From: an uncultured Pelagibacteraceae bacterium
Lineage (GTDB): Bacteria; Pseudomonadota; Alphaproteobacteria; Pelagibacterales; Pelagibacteraceae
Assembly: GCA_902560805.1 (NCBI GenBank)
Contig: CACENW010000003.1
Span: 1-64,000, forward strand
Length of the DNA: 64,000 bases
Reading direction: 5' to 3'
Shown: positions 9,703 through 18,012 of the stretch, in pieces
How positions within the stretch are numbered: the stretch's first letter is position 1
Layout of the letters: the number at the start of each line of letters is the position of its first letter
Position numbers and translations under genes: made by a program
Notes under the pieces: model-generated
Seen by the model: the letters and a program-made list of their open reading frames with translations, nothing else
The model's database searches: none
Told to the model about the DNA's origin: nothing

Positions 9703-10380
9703 TTATTTTTTTATTTTTCCCTGTGCTTTATTAACATCATTTTCTAATTTTCTAACCCACATTGCAGCTGGAATTGAAAGAGTTAAAAATATAATTCCAA
9801 CCAAAGTATAAGGCTCTAAATATCTATAATTATATCCACCAACTGCAGTTGCTGCGTGGAATAATTCTGCAACTCCTATTGTTGAAAGTAATGGAGTATC
9901 TTTAAAGATACCTACTAAATAATTTCCCATTCCTGGTATAGCTATAGGGAATGCTTGTGGAAGAACTATTCTTCTATAAGTATAAATTGTTGAAAAATTA
10001 AGAGCTCTACATGCCTCCCATTGAGATTTTGGAACACCTTCTAAAGCACCTCTATAAACTTCAGATAAATAAGTTCCAAAATGAAGACCAATTGTTATCA
10101 TTCCGCAAACCCAAGCAGACAAAGTAATTCCAAATTGTGGTAATACAAAATATACAAAAAATAACTGAATTAAAAGTGGTGTTGATCTTATAAATTCTAC
10201 TATTTCTCTATTTATCCAATTAACAATTTTAAAAGGTGTTTTTTGACCAAGTAAAAAAAATAATCCAACAACTAATGCGATTGCATAACCTACACCTGCT
10301 GCAAGAATAGTATTTAAAGTTGCTATTGCCATTTGTGGCAATATTTCAAATGTAAAATCCCATCTCCATCCCATTTGCAT
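9703..10380 (-). CDS. ehuD: ABC importer permease (EhuD-like)
   Basis: Inner-membrane permease of the polar-amino-acid family, 225 aa with about five helices. It contains the EAA loop that docks the ATPase (QWEACRALNFSTIYTYRRIVLPQAF, about residues 133-157), the IRSTPLLIQLFFVYFVLP block, and IPGMGNYLVGIFKDTPLLS. Overall it most resembles EhuD of ectoine/hydroxyectoine importers. It is 3 bases downstream of ehuC and 3 bases upstream of ehuA, so it pairs with EhuC as a heterodimeric channel. Confidence 0.85.
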   Translation of the reverse strand: MQMGWRWDFTFEILPQMAIATLNTILAAGVGYAIALVVGLFFLLGQKTPFKIVNWINREIVEFIRSTPLLIQLFFVYFVLPQFGITLSAWVCGMITIGLHFGTYLSEVYRGALEGVPKSQWEACRALNFSTIYTYRRIVLPQAFPIAIPGMGNYLVGIFKDTPLLSTIGVAELFHAATAVGGYNYRYLEPYTLVGIIFLTLSIPAAMWVRKLENDVNKAQGKIKK

Positions 10381-10383
10381 AAC

Positions 10384-11055
10384 TTAAATTCTTTCCTTTC
10401 CAACTTTTCTAGCTGCTAATACTTCTAGCCATCTTAAAAATGGAACTAATGCAAATCTAGCAATAATATAATAAATCAGTAATGCTGTCCCAAAACACTG
10501 TGCTGATAACCAAGTAATAGAATTAATTTGTTTTGCTTCAAAGGTTAAATCCACAACTGTTACCAATGCGACCAATGCGGTAGCCTTTAATAATTCTACA
10601 GTTAAATTTGCAGCAGGCGGAAGAATTATTGGAAATATTTGTGGAATAATTATTCTTTTAATTCTTTTTGCTGGAGTAAAATTTAAAGCATGTGCTGCCT
10701 CCCATTGCCCTCTAGGAACTGCAAGTATTCCTGCTCTAACTATTTCTGCACCATATGCACCAAAGTTTAAACCAAGGGCCACTACTCCTGCTGTAAAAGC
10801 CTCAAGTGATATCCCAAAGAAAGGTAATACATAATAGGCCCAAAATAATTGAACTAACAAAGAAGTTCCTCTGAAAAATTCTATATACACTGTAGCAATA
10901 CCTTGTATCGCTCGATTTTTAGAAAGTCTCATCAAACCAAAAATCATAGAAATAATCACATATAGAATCATAGAACAAACAAGAACTTTTAGTGTGGTTA
11001 CTGTTCCCAATAAAAGTGTAACTCCATGTTCGTTTAAAAATTCAAAATATGTCAA
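10384..11055 (-). CDS. ehuC: ABC importer permease (EhuC-like)
   Basis: Second membrane subunit of the importer, 223 aa, with the same permease fold: FFRGTSLLVQLFWAYYVLPFFG, the EAA loop (QWEAAHALNFTPAKRI near residues 130-145) and LLKATALVALVTVVDL. It resembles EhuC. Translation appears to start at TTG (11055), preceded at good spacing by an AAAGGA Shine-Dalgarno; no ATG lies nearby in frame. A stable hairpin separates it from ehuB, which would allow the binding protein to be made in excess over the membrane subunits. Confidence 0.85.
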   Translation of the reverse strand: MTYFEFLNEHGVTLLLGTVTTLKVLVCSMILYVIISMIFGLMRLSKNRAIQGIATVYIEFFRGTSLLVQLFWAYYVLPFFGISLEAFTAGVVALGLNFGAYGAEIVRAGILAVPRGQWEAAHALNFTPAKRIKRIIIPQIFPIILPPAANLTVELLKATALVALVTVVDLTFEAKQINSITWLSAQCFGTALLIYYIIARFALVPFLRWLEVLAARKVGKERI

Positions 11056-11077
11056 AGTATTTTCCTTTAGAGTTTAA

Positions 11078-11107
11078 AAACCAGGCAACAATTAAATTGC
11101 CTGGTTT
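11078..11107 (-). terminator. Intercistronic hairpin between ehuB and ehuC
   Basis: A perfect 11-bp stem (AAACCAGGCAA / TTGCCTGGTTT) with an 8-base loop, followed on the minus strand by a short T-run. It lies 20 bases after the ehuB stop. By position it can act as a leaky terminator or as a 3' stabilising structure for ehuB mRNA, raising binding-protein output over EhuCDA. The structure is seen directly; the role is inferred. Confidence 0.75.
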
Positions 11108-11126
11108 AATTTTTTAAAAATGTAAA

Positions 11127-11972
11127 TTATTTAGTTGAGCAAGCCCACTCTGTGGTCATGTCAGGTGGAGGTAGTTGAGCTTTATCATAGCCATACTTAC
11201 CAGCTCTCTCTAACATTTTGCCTGGATTAGCTAAAACTTTAGCTAAAGCTGCGTTGAAAGCTTCTCTGAACTTACTATCACTTTTTCTAAAACCAATACC
11301 AACAACGTTTACAGTTTCTTTAGGCATCAATTTAGGATCAGTTACTTCAAATGCTCCACCAGTTTTTTCCTCATGCTCTTTTGCACCAAAGAAAGTTTGT
11401 ACAGCAGCATCTGCTCTTCCAGCTTTCATTGCTGCTAAAATACCAACTTCACCTTCTACCAAAAGCATTTGGCTATCTGGAACACCAGCTTTTTTTGCAG
11501 CTTCTACAGTATTGAAACCAGTTCCTGTTACAAGTTTAGCTCCGGTTCTAATTACATCTGCATAATTATTAATTCCCTTAGGATTACCTTTTGGAACTAA
11601 CATCGCATCACCAAATACTCCAATTGGATCTGAAAAATCAATATTGGCACATCTGCTTTTTAGAATGTACATACCTCCAGTAATCATGTCTGATCTATCA
11701 GCGTTAATTCCTGGAATAAGACCTGACCATTCAAAAACTTTTGTTTCATGCTCAGTAATACCCATTTCCTCTAAAACAGTTAAAGCTATCATGTTTACGA
11801 AACCTAATGCTTCACCATTATCTCCAGCGTATGCCCATGGCACAGCAGTACCAAAACCTAGTCTTAATTTGTGACCGTCCGCAAGCCTTTCCGTTAATGT
11901 TTTTGCATTAACAGTCGAAATACTAAACAGAAGAACAAATAAAACAGTTAAAGTCTTATATATTTTTCTCAT
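11127..11972 (-). CDS. ehuB: ABC importer substrate-binding protein (EhuB-like)
   Basis: Periplasmic solute-binding protein, 281 aa, family 3 (polar amino acid type). A signal peptide is evident (basic start, hydrophobic residues 7-21, cleavage after VNA). The mature part shows the family ligand-cleft features: PWAYAGDNGEALGFVNMIA near residue 44, DMITGGMYILKSRCANIDFSDP near 95-116, and GRADAAVQTF near 185. The overall pattern is EhuB-like, but binding specificity cannot be read from this and ectoine is only a working label. First gene of the operon, preceded by AAAGGGG at Shine-Dalgarno distance from its ATG. Confidence 0.85.
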   Translation of the reverse strand: MRKIYKTLTVLFVLLFSISTVNAKTLTERLADGHKLRLGFGTAVPWAYAGDNGEALGFVNMIALTVLEEMGITEHETKVFEWSGLIPGINADRSDMITGGMYILKSRCANIDFSDPIGVFGDAMLVPKGNPKGINNYADVIRTGAKLVTGTGFNTVEAAKKAGVPDSQMLLVEGEVGILAAMKAGRADAAVQTFFGAKEHEEKTGGAFEVTDPKLMPKETVNVVGIGFRKSDSKFREAFNAALAKVLANPGKMLERAGKYGYDKAQLPPPDMTTEWACSTK

Positions 11973-12071
11973 TATATACCCCTTTGTTATGTTTTGATAA
12001 ATTTAAACAGATTAGAGAAGCTGTGTACACCCACCCAAAATAATTTTATTCAATCTTAAGTTGTCTAATAT

Positions 12072-12860
12072 TTATTTTATAAGGATTTTTTCTGATAAAT
12101 TTATTTCACCATCATTTTCAGGTGTTAAATAAACACCCATATCAAAATGATCGTAAGTTTCTTTTAAAGTTTTAAGTAAATTAAAAGAATTATCATCTGT
12201 TTTAGGTTTTAAGTTAATAGCAACACATCTTGGAATATTTTTTTCAACTTTAAACAACACATCATTTATTTTTATAGTTTTGCCAATCCAATTTCTTTCT
12301 TCCCAAGCTTCAATTCCATCAAAATATAAATTGGCTCTAAAAATGGATTTTTCAACTTTTCGATCAATTTTATTCTCAAAATCTTTAATACTATTGATAT
12401 TTAATAGAGAAATTGAATTTCTAAACATTGATTTATTAGATATGGAAGTATCATAAAAAGGGTGTTCATCATTTCTCATAAGTCTAATATCATTTTTTAA
12501 AGAACCCTCTAATTCAATTAATTTTTTTGCAAGATCGTTTCTCTCATTGGTGTCATTAACATTAATAGTAATAATTTCTTTATTTTTAATTGTTAAAGTT
12601 AACTTATTATCCTCATGTAAAAAATTGTACTTATTAAATACAGGAGTATTTTTAAGTGTTACAATTTTATTCCATTTGCCTTTTCTAGTATCGGGATTTT
12701 TTTCAAATTCTTTAGATTGATCCAAATCAAGATTTTGAGAAAAAGCAAAAACTCTATCCCCCTCTATTCCAATATTTTTATTGATTTTGCATTTATCAAT
12801 ATTTTGAAATGAAATAGATTTTACAGGACAGTTATATATTGAAGTAATAATTGCACTCAT
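12072..12860 (-). CDS. MOSC-domain molybdenum enzyme (YcbX/mARC-like)
   Basis: MOSC-domain protein of 262 aa. The N-terminal barrel starts with ITSIYNCPVKS and the C-terminal MOSC domain contains the conserved Cys in IPRCVAINLKPKT, the probable molybdenum ligand in mARC/YcbX-type proteins, which reduce N-hydroxylated compounds. I chose the ATG at 12860 because family members begin about there; the frame stays open to 12899 but the extra 13 residues would overlap the divergent dioxygenase gene. Upstream of ehuB on the same strand with a 99-base gap. It needs molybdenum cofactor, made in part by moeA/mobA at 28.6-30.4 kb. Confidence 0.78.
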   Translation of the reverse strand: MSAIITSIYNCPVKSISFQNIDKCKINKNIGIEGDRVFAFSQNLDLDQSKEFEKNPDTRKGKWNKIVTLKNTPVFNKYNFLHEDNKLTLTIKNKEIITINVNDTNERNDLAKKLIELEGSLKNDIRLMRNDEHPFYDTSISNKSMFRNSISLLNINSIKDFENKIDRKVEKSIFRANLYFDGIEAWEERNWIGKTIKINDVLFKVEKNIPRCVAINLKPKTDDNSFNLLKTLKETYDHFDMGVYLTPENDGEINLSEKILIK

Positions 12861-12880
12861 ATAATCTTTAAAAAAATAAT

Positions 12881-13705
12881 ATGACTTATCTGAATTCAAA
12901 TCAACTTAAACAGTACAATGAAGAGGGATATATTGCTCCTTTAGATATTTTGACTAAAGAAGAAGCTCTTGATGCAAGAAATGAAATAGAATTTATAGAA
13001 AAAGAAATGCCAAATGAAATTGATAAATCTGGCAGATATAATACTCACTTGATCTCTCCCAAACTAGATGCCATTGTTCATAATGCTAAGATTCTTGATG
13101 CTGTTGAAAGCCTTATTGGAAAAAATATTTTGGTTTGTAGTACTACTTTGTTCATTAAAAATCCTAAACAAGAGGGATTTGTAAGTTATCACCAAGATGC
13201 AAAATATATTGGATTGGAACCCCATAATTGGGTTACTGCATGGATAGCAATTACAGATTCTAATAACGAAAATGGTTGTATGAGAATGTGGCCTAGATCT
13301 CACGTAGAATTAAAAGATCATAACCAAAAGTTTAATGAGGGAAATCTATTAACACGTGGACAAACAGTAGAAGATGTTCCTGAAAATGAGATTAGGCCTG
13401 TAGAGCTTAAAGCAGGTCAAATGTCATTACACCACCCAAGAGTAGTTCACGGCTCTGGGATAAATAAAAGTAATGATCGAAGAATTGGTTTTGTTGTTCA
13501 AAGCTATATAGGAACTAATGTTAAACAAGTTTTAGGAAAAAATAGTGTTCAAATTGCTAGAGGAAAAGATGAATATCATTATCACGAGGTTATTAATCGT
13601 ACTAATTCTTTAATGAGTAAAGAAGGTAAGTCCTTAAGAATTAGAGAAAATAAATATTTACAAGAAATTTTTTATAACGGTTCAGAAAAACAAGGAACTT
13701 ATTAA
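12881..13705 (+). CDS. Phytanoyl-CoA dioxygenase (PhyH) family oxygenase
   Basis: Fe(II)/2-oxoglutarate-dependent oxygenase of 274 aa. The iron triad is visible: His104 and Asp106 (YHQDAKYIG) and His190 (RVVHGSG), followed by an Arg in NDRRIGFV that should bind 2-oxoglutarate. It is in the family that includes EctD (ectoine hydroxylase), yet it lacks obvious EctD-specific sequence and is nearer to the generic PhyH group, so the substrate is open. Transcribed divergently from the MOSC gene, 20 bases apart, and followed after 4 bases by two dehydrogenases, suggesting a stepwise oxidation pathway. Confidence 0.8.
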   Translation: MTYLNSNQLKQYNEEGYIAPLDILTKEEALDARNEIEFIEKEMPNEIDKSGRYNTHLISPKLDAIVHNAKILDAVESLIGKNILVCSTTLFIKNPKQEGFVSYHQDAKYIGLEPHNWVTAWIAITDSNNENGCMRMWPRSHVELKDHNQKFNEGNLLTRGQTVEDVPENEIRPVELKAGQMSLHHPRVVHGSGINKSNDRRIGFVVQSYIGTNVKQVLGKNSVQIARGKDEYHYHEVINRTNSLMSKEGKSLRIRENKYLQEIFYNGSEKQGTY

Positions 13706-13709
13706 CAAG

Positions 13710-14720
13710 ATGGAAAAGACTATTAATCTTGGAGTGATAGGTATTGATCATGGTCATATCTTCGACATGTTGGATGAAATGTTAAAAGAAGGGTGTACAT
13801 GTGATTATTTTTGGACAGATGGGGATCCTTTAACTCTTCAAGAATTTAATAAAAAATATCCAAATATTAAAAGAAAAGAAAATAAAGAGGAAATATTAAA
13901 TGACTCATCTATTGATATGATTTTAATATCTTCAATACCTGAAGATAGAGCAGGTCATTCAATAGATTCATTAAAGGCAGGGAAAGATGTTATGGTAGAT
14001 AAGCCAGGCTGTACTACCTTAGATCAGTTAAATAATTTGAAAAACACTGTTAAAGAAACTGGAAAGATATGGTCTGTAAATTTTTCTGAAAGATTTCACG
14101 TTGCTGCAGTTGCTAAAGCTGAAGAATTAGTAAATGAAGGTAAAATAGGAAAAGTAAAACAAACTATTGGTACAGGTCCTCATAGACAAGGTAACTACGA
14201 AAGACCTGATTGGTTTTATGATAGAGAAAGTTATGGCGGGATAATTACTGATATTGGTTCACATCAAATTCACCAGTTTTTAGTATTTACTAATTCAAAT
14301 GAAGCTAAAATTAATCACGCTCTTGTAGAAAATACTACAAAAGTGGAAAAGCCTGGTTTTCAAGATTTTGGAGAGGTTAACCTTACTGGTAATGGTGGAC
14401 ATGGTTATATTAGATTAGATTGGTTTACTCCTGATGCACTTCCAACATGGGGAGATGGAAGATTATTAATACTTGGAGATAAAGGTTATATAGAAATAAG
14501 AAAATACACAGATTTAGCAAAATCAGAAAAAGGTAATCATTTATATTTAGCTAATAGTGAAGAAGTAAAATACATTGATTGCTCAGATGTGAAGCTGCCC
14601 TACTTTAGAAATTTAATAAATGATGTAGTCAATAGAACTGAAACTGCTTGCACACAGGAAATAACTTATCTTTCAATGGAACTTGCAATAAAAGCTCAAG
14701 AGCAAGCTGAAAAAAAATGA
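13710..14720 (+). CDS. Gfo/Idh/MocA family oxidoreductase
   Basis: NAD(P)-dependent dehydrogenase of the Gfo/Idh/MocA family, 336 aa. It has an N-terminal Rossmann start (NLGVIGIDHGH rather than a classic GxGxxG), the DKPGCTT variant of the family's EKP motif near residue 95, and GGIITDIGSHQIHQF near 173-187, carrying the catalytic Asp/His pair. Substrates in the family are sugars, inositols and related hydroxy compounds. It lies 4 bases after the PhyH oxygenase and overlaps the next dehydrogenase by 4 bases, so the three act together; the exact substrate is unknown. Confidence 0.82.
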   Translation: MEKTINLGVIGIDHGHIFDMLDEMLKEGCTCDYFWTDGDPLTLQEFNKKYPNIKRKENKEEILNDSSIDMILISSIPEDRAGHSIDSLKAGKDVMVDKPGCTTLDQLNNLKNTVKETGKIWSVNFSERFHVAAVAKAEELVNEGKIGKVKQTIGTGPHRQGNYERPDWFYDRESYGGIITDIGSHQIHQFLVFTNSNEAKINHALVENTTKVEKPGFQDFGEVNLTGNGGHGYIRLDWFTPDALPTWGDGRLLILGDKGYIEIRKYTDLAKSEKGNHLYLANSEEVKYIDCSDVKLPYFRNLINDVVNRTETACTQEITYLSMELAIKAQEQAEKK

Positions 14721-15790
14721 ATAAGTATCAAGTAGCAATTATAGGAACCAACATTGGTGCTAAGCACTATGAAGATTTTCAAAAAATTAAAGATAGATTT
14801 AATGTTCATACTTTGTGTGGACTTACAAGAGAAGCTATTGATAATATTTTATCAAAAGATACTGAAACAAAAGTATCACTTAATTTTGATGATGTTTTAA
14901 AAGTAAAAGACATTGATATCATTGATATATGTCTTCCACCCCATTTGCATTTTTCTGCTTGTAAAAAAGCTATGGAAGCTGGCAAGCATGTAATTTGTGA
15001 AAAGCCATTAGTATCAAGTCTTAAAGAAGTCGATGAATTAGAAAAGATCAGTAAAGAAACTGGTAAAATTATTTTTCCAGTTTTCCAATATCGATATGGT
15101 CTAGGATTTTCAAAGTTAAAAGCACTAGTGAAATCTGGTTTAGCAGGAAAACCTTTGGTTGCCTCTTTAGAAACGCATTGGAATAGAGACAAAGATTATT
15201 ATTCAAAACATTGGAGAGGAACTTGGGAAGGTGAACAAGGTGGAGCAATATTAAGTCATTCAATCCATATTCATGACTTAGTGAGTATGATCTTAGGTCC
15301 TGTTTCAAATGTATTTGCAAAATTAACAACTAGAGTAAATGATATTGAGGTTGAAGATTGTGCTGCTCTATCAATTCAAATGGAAAATGGGTCATTGGTT
15401 ACAAGCTCAGTCACACTTGGAGCTGCAAATGATACTAGTAGACTAAGATTTTGTTTTGAAGGATTAACCGCTGAGTCTGGAGCATCGCCAGATAAACCCT
15501 ATAGTCCAGCTGATGATGAATGGTATTTTTTGCCAAGATCACCTGTTACTCAAGCTCAAATAGATGAAGTGTTATCAAAAGTAGAAGAACCACAATCTTG
15601 GTATGCAGGTATGTTTGATGAAATTGCAAACAAATTAGATGGATCTACTAGTGATGAAGTAACATTATTAGATGCGAGAAAATCATTGGAATTTGTAACC
15701 GCTGTCTATGATTCTTCGAGACAAAATAAAAACATTAAACTTCAAATAGATAAAGATGATCCACTTTATCATTCATGGTTGCCAAAATAA
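14717..15790 (+). CDS. Gfo/Idh/MocA family oxidoreductase
   Basis: Second Gfo/Idh/MocA dehydrogenase, 357 aa, only distantly similar to its neighbour. It shows an N-terminal nucleotide-binding strand (YQVAIIGTNIGAKHYEDF), a canonical EKPLVSSLKE motif near residue 95, and GGAILSHSIHIHDLVSMI near 175-192 containing the active-site His. Its ATG overlaps the previous stop (ATGA). It ends 6 bases before the convergent dhaL. Two dissimilar paralogues in a row suggest oxidation followed by a second redox step on the same carbon skeleton. Confidence 0.82.
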   Translation: MNKYQVAIIGTNIGAKHYEDFQKIKDRFNVHTLCGLTREAIDNILSKDTETKVSLNFDDVLKVKDIDIIDICLPPHLHFSACKKAMEAGKHVICEKPLVSSLKEVDELEKISKETGKIIFPVFQYRYGLGFSKLKALVKSGLAGKPLVASLETHWNRDKDYYSKHWRGTWEGEQGGAILSHSIHIHDLVSMILGPVSNVFAKLTTRVNDIEVEDCAALSIQMENGSLVTSSVTLGAANDTSRLRFCFEGLTAESGASPDKPYSPADDEWYFLPRSPVTQAQIDEVLSKVEEPQSWYAGMFDEIANKLDGSTSDEVTLLDARKSLEFVTAVYDSSRQNKNIKLQIDKDDPLYHSWLPK

Positions 15791-15796
15791 ATTAAT

Positions 15797-16384
15797 TTAA
15801 AAAATTTCAGAAAGCTTACTTAAAGCATACATTCCAGGATCATCTAGTTCTTTAGTTTTTTCATTAAACATTCTTGCTCTACCTATAAGAATTTGTTTAC
15901 CTTTAAAATTTTGCAATGCTTCTTTGCTAGCTAACTTAAAAAGTTCTGAATAATTTTTATTTTCTTCAAGTTTTTGAATAAATAAATTTAAAGTATCTGC
16001 AATTGTTTTATCACCTAGATTTGTTTTTCCTCTTTCCATAATTGTATTTAAGGCAGTCTTAAAAATAACAATAATATCATCATGGTTGCATTCTTTTTTA
16101 TTATTAAAATTTTTTGCTATATTCATGAAAGAAAATGCAATTAAAGTTCCAAAACTTGAGCCAGATCTTTTGACAAAAGCTTTAGAGCAAATTTTAAAAT
16201 TTTCACCCATATCTTCAGAAAAACTATCTAAATTTTTATTTATCTCCTCTAATCCATGTAAAATCGTAATACCTAAATCTCCATCTCCAATTTTTCCATC
16301 AGCAGAATTAAATTCATCATAACAAACCTTTGATTGTTGAAATAGTTTTTCTAAAATAAATATAAAATTTTTCTTATTGAGCAT
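15797..16384 (-). CDS. dhaL: Dihydroxyacetone kinase L subunit (ATP-binding)
   Basis: DhaL-type nucleotide-binding subunit, about 195 aa. The Mg-ATP aspartates sit in DGKIGDGDLG near residue 30, and KRSGSSFGTL and RGKTNLGDKT match further phosphate-binding loops. I chose the ATG at 16384, one base after the dhaK stop; the frame is open further to 16420 but that would overlap dhaK and add a non-family extension. DhaL phosphorylates the sugar held by DhaK, using ATP directly when no PTS partner DhaM is present; none is seen here. Confidence 0.82.
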   Translation of the reverse strand: MLNKKNFIFILEKLFQQSKVCYDEFNSADGKIGDGDLGITILHGLEEINKNLDSFSEDMGENFKICSKAFVKRSGSSFGTLIAFSFMNIAKNFNNKKECNHDDIIVIFKTALNTIMERGKTNLGDKTIADTLNLFIQKLEENKNYSELFKLASKEALQNFKGKQILIGRARMFNEKTKELDDPGMYALSKLSEIF

Positions 16385-16385
16385 T

Positions 16386-17381
16386 TTAATTTGTCCAAAA
16401 AGGACAATTGCTTGGAGCAATTAGATTTTTCTTAATATTCTCATTCAATTTCAAAACTGTTACTGACATTCCTGCCATTTCCATTGAAGTTGCATATCTT
16501 CCTACATAATTCTTATAAATTTTAATTTTGTTTTTATTTATATTTTCAATTACTCTTCTTGAAACAATATAAAGTTCCTCTAATGGTGTTGCTCCCAAAC
16601 TATTGATCATCAAACTTATCTCGTCATTGTCACCTAGTTTAAAATCATTAAATATCCTATTACAGATATCATCTGTTAAATCATTTGCACTTTTTAATTT
16701 TTCTCTGGAAATTCCTGGCTCTCCATGAATACCCATTCCTATTTCTATTTCATCTTTACCAATCTCAAATGTAGGTTTTCCTGCCTCAGGTAAAATACAT
16801 GGTGACAAAGCTACACCTAATGTTCGAATATTATTATTAGTTTCATTCGCTAATTTAAAAACTTCTTCCAAGGAAGCTCCTGTCTCAGCAAAACCACCTG
16901 CAACTTTGAAGACAAAAATCATTCCAGCAATTCCTCTTCTTTTTTCTTTTTCTTCTAAACTGGCACTTGCTATGTCATCCGCAACTATAATTGTTTTAGT
17001 ATTAACACCTTCATCTTTAACTATTTCACAGGCCATTTCAAAATTCATTACATCACCACCATAATTTCCTAAAATGCAAAGAACGCCATTTCCATTATCT
17101 GCGTTTCTAATTGCTGAAGCAATTTGATCCACAGAGGGAGAGGCAAAAACTGATCCTATTGCACATGTATCCAATAAACCTTCACCAACATAACCTTTAA
17201 ATACAGGCAAATGTCCAGACCCACCTCCAGTAACAAGACCTACCTTATTGGATGATTTTTTTGCTCTTTTTATTACTCTAGAGTTATCTTCTGCTAGAGA
17301 GTAAACATTTGGATGGGATTTAATTAAACCATCAATAGACTCATCTACAAAATTACCTGGTTCGTTAATTATTTTTTTCAT
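16386..17381 (-). CDS. dhaK: Dihydroxyacetone kinase K subunit (substrate-binding)
   Basis: DhaK subunit of 331 aa that binds a keto-sugar covalently through a histidine. The glycine-rich start of the substrate site (VTGGGSGHLPVFKGYVGEG) lies at residues 50-68 and the covalent His is His219 in GIHGEPGIS. Natural substrates are dihydroxyacetone or C4 ketoses such as erythrulose. It is followed one base later by dhaL and converges with the PhyH/Gfo genes, so a triose or tetrose intermediate may link the two halves of the cluster. Its start codon lies only 31 bases from the first copy of the 61-base repeat. Confidence 0.85.
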   Translation of the reverse strand: MKKIINEPGNFVDESIDGLIKSHPNVYSLAEDNSRVIKRAKKSSNKVGLVTGGGSGHLPVFKGYVGEGLLDTCAIGSVFASPSVDQIASAIRNADNGNGVLCILGNYGGDVMNFEMACEIVKDEGVNTKTIIVADDIASASLEEKEKRRGIAGMIFVFKVAGGFAETGASLEEVFKLANETNNNIRTLGVALSPCILPEAGKPTFEIGKDEIEIGMGIHGEPGISREKLKSANDLTDDICNRIFNDFKLGDNDEISLMINSLGATPLEELYIVSRRVIENINKNKIKIYKNYVGRYATSMEMAGMSVTVLKLNENIKKNLIAPSNCPFWTN

Positions 17382-17412
17382 ATTTTAAAATGTATATAAA
17401 TTAATCATTAAT

Positions 17413-17473
17413 ATGAACAAAGAAAACGCAAATAAACTCTGGAAAATTATTCAGGAAGCTGGCGATTATTTGG
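17413..17473 (+). repeat. Repeat copy A: truncated 5' end of the 78-aa gene (putative attL)
   Basis: 61 bases matching the first 20 codons of the gene at 24025-24252, with two mismatches. It starts with ATG and encodes MNKENANKLWKIIQEAGDYL, then diverges and reaches a TAG after 22 codons (at 17479-17481). The same block recurs at 21997 and 24025, all in direct orientation. Read as the left junction left behind when an element integrated into the 78-aa gene. Confidence 0.92.
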
Positions 17474-17525
17474 GGGAATAGAGGGACACCCTACTACGCA
17501 CTACTACACACTAGTTGACAGTAGT

Positions 17526-17565
17526 TATGCGGATTATTAAAAATTGATTTAAAATAAATCGCATA
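17526..17565 (+). other. Conserved imperfect hairpin in left end of element 1
   Basis: Inverted repeat TATGCGGATTATT / AATAAATCGCATA: 13 positions with one G-T and one mismatch, and a 14-base spacer. A related, weaker hairpin sits in the same place after repeat copy B (22110-22149), where one G-C pair has become A-T. Conserved position and a compensatory change suggest a functional recombination or RNA structure. Confidence 0.5.
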
Positions 17566-17589
17566 AAGACTCATCGATTTAATCAAAAA

Positions 17590-17627
17590 ACTTGATCACA
17601 AACTTGTAATAAAATATATAAATCAAA
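17590..17627 (+). repeat. Terminal repeat, left, of element 1 (ACTTG type)
   Basis: Contains ACTTG twice, 12 bases apart (ACTTGATCACAA then ACTTGTAATAAA), followed by an A/T-rich ATATAAATC tail. It matches the repeat at the right end of the same element (21948-21984) at roughly 30 of 38 positions. Tandem repeats placed on both sides of a core resemble integrase arm-binding sites. Confidence 0.55.
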
Positions 17628-17637
17628 CCACTATAAA

Positions 17638-18012
17638 TTAATCAATATATGTCGTCTCAACATCACACTCGTAATGAGCGATGAATTTATTATTTATATG
17701 ATCATATTTTGACATAGTAATAATTTGCTCTGTTTCACCAGCATATACTATTCTTTGAAAGCCTAATTCATACTCAGGAAATTTAGCTACAAACATGTCG
17801 TTACCAAATTCTAAATCTTTTGCTGGAATGATCTTGAATTCGTTATGATCTTTATCAAAATAATGAAATCCTGTTACTTCAAGCTTAAAATTTAAAGGTT
17901 CATATTTTCTTCCAAGTGCTGATAATAAATTTTTACATGTAAGATTGAGACCTTGATCTGCATGAGAAATATTAGGAAATAAAAGGATAAATAACAAAAA
18001 AATTCTAAACAT
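17638..18012 (-). CDS. Small secreted protein, unknown function
   Basis: Unrecognised 124-aa protein. It begins with a clear signal peptide (MFRIFLLFILLFPNISHA, cleavage likely after SHA), leaving a mature part of about 106 residues with two cysteines (LTCKNLL near residue 25 and YECDV near 117) that could form a disulphide in the periplasm. It starts right after the stop of the 190-aa gene, which is also secreted, so the two probably work together in the envelope. It is the last gene of the minus-strand operon of element 1. Not recognised in any family I know. Confidence 0.65.
   Translation of the reverse strand: MFRIFLLFILLFPNISHADQGLNLTCKNLLSALGRKYEPLNFKLEVTGFHYFDKDHNEFKIIPAKDLEFGNDMFVAKFPEYELGFQRIVYAGETEQIITMSKYDHINNKFIAHYECDVETTYID

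Noticed and set aside
17413-17600. Possible structured RNA such as a split tmRNA at the stub regions (17413 and 21997)
   Set aside because: The conserved part is explained as the codons of a gene with the same reading frame, and no tRNA-like ends or tag-peptide frame were found; a smaller RNA in the left-end hairpin stays open as a separate finding.
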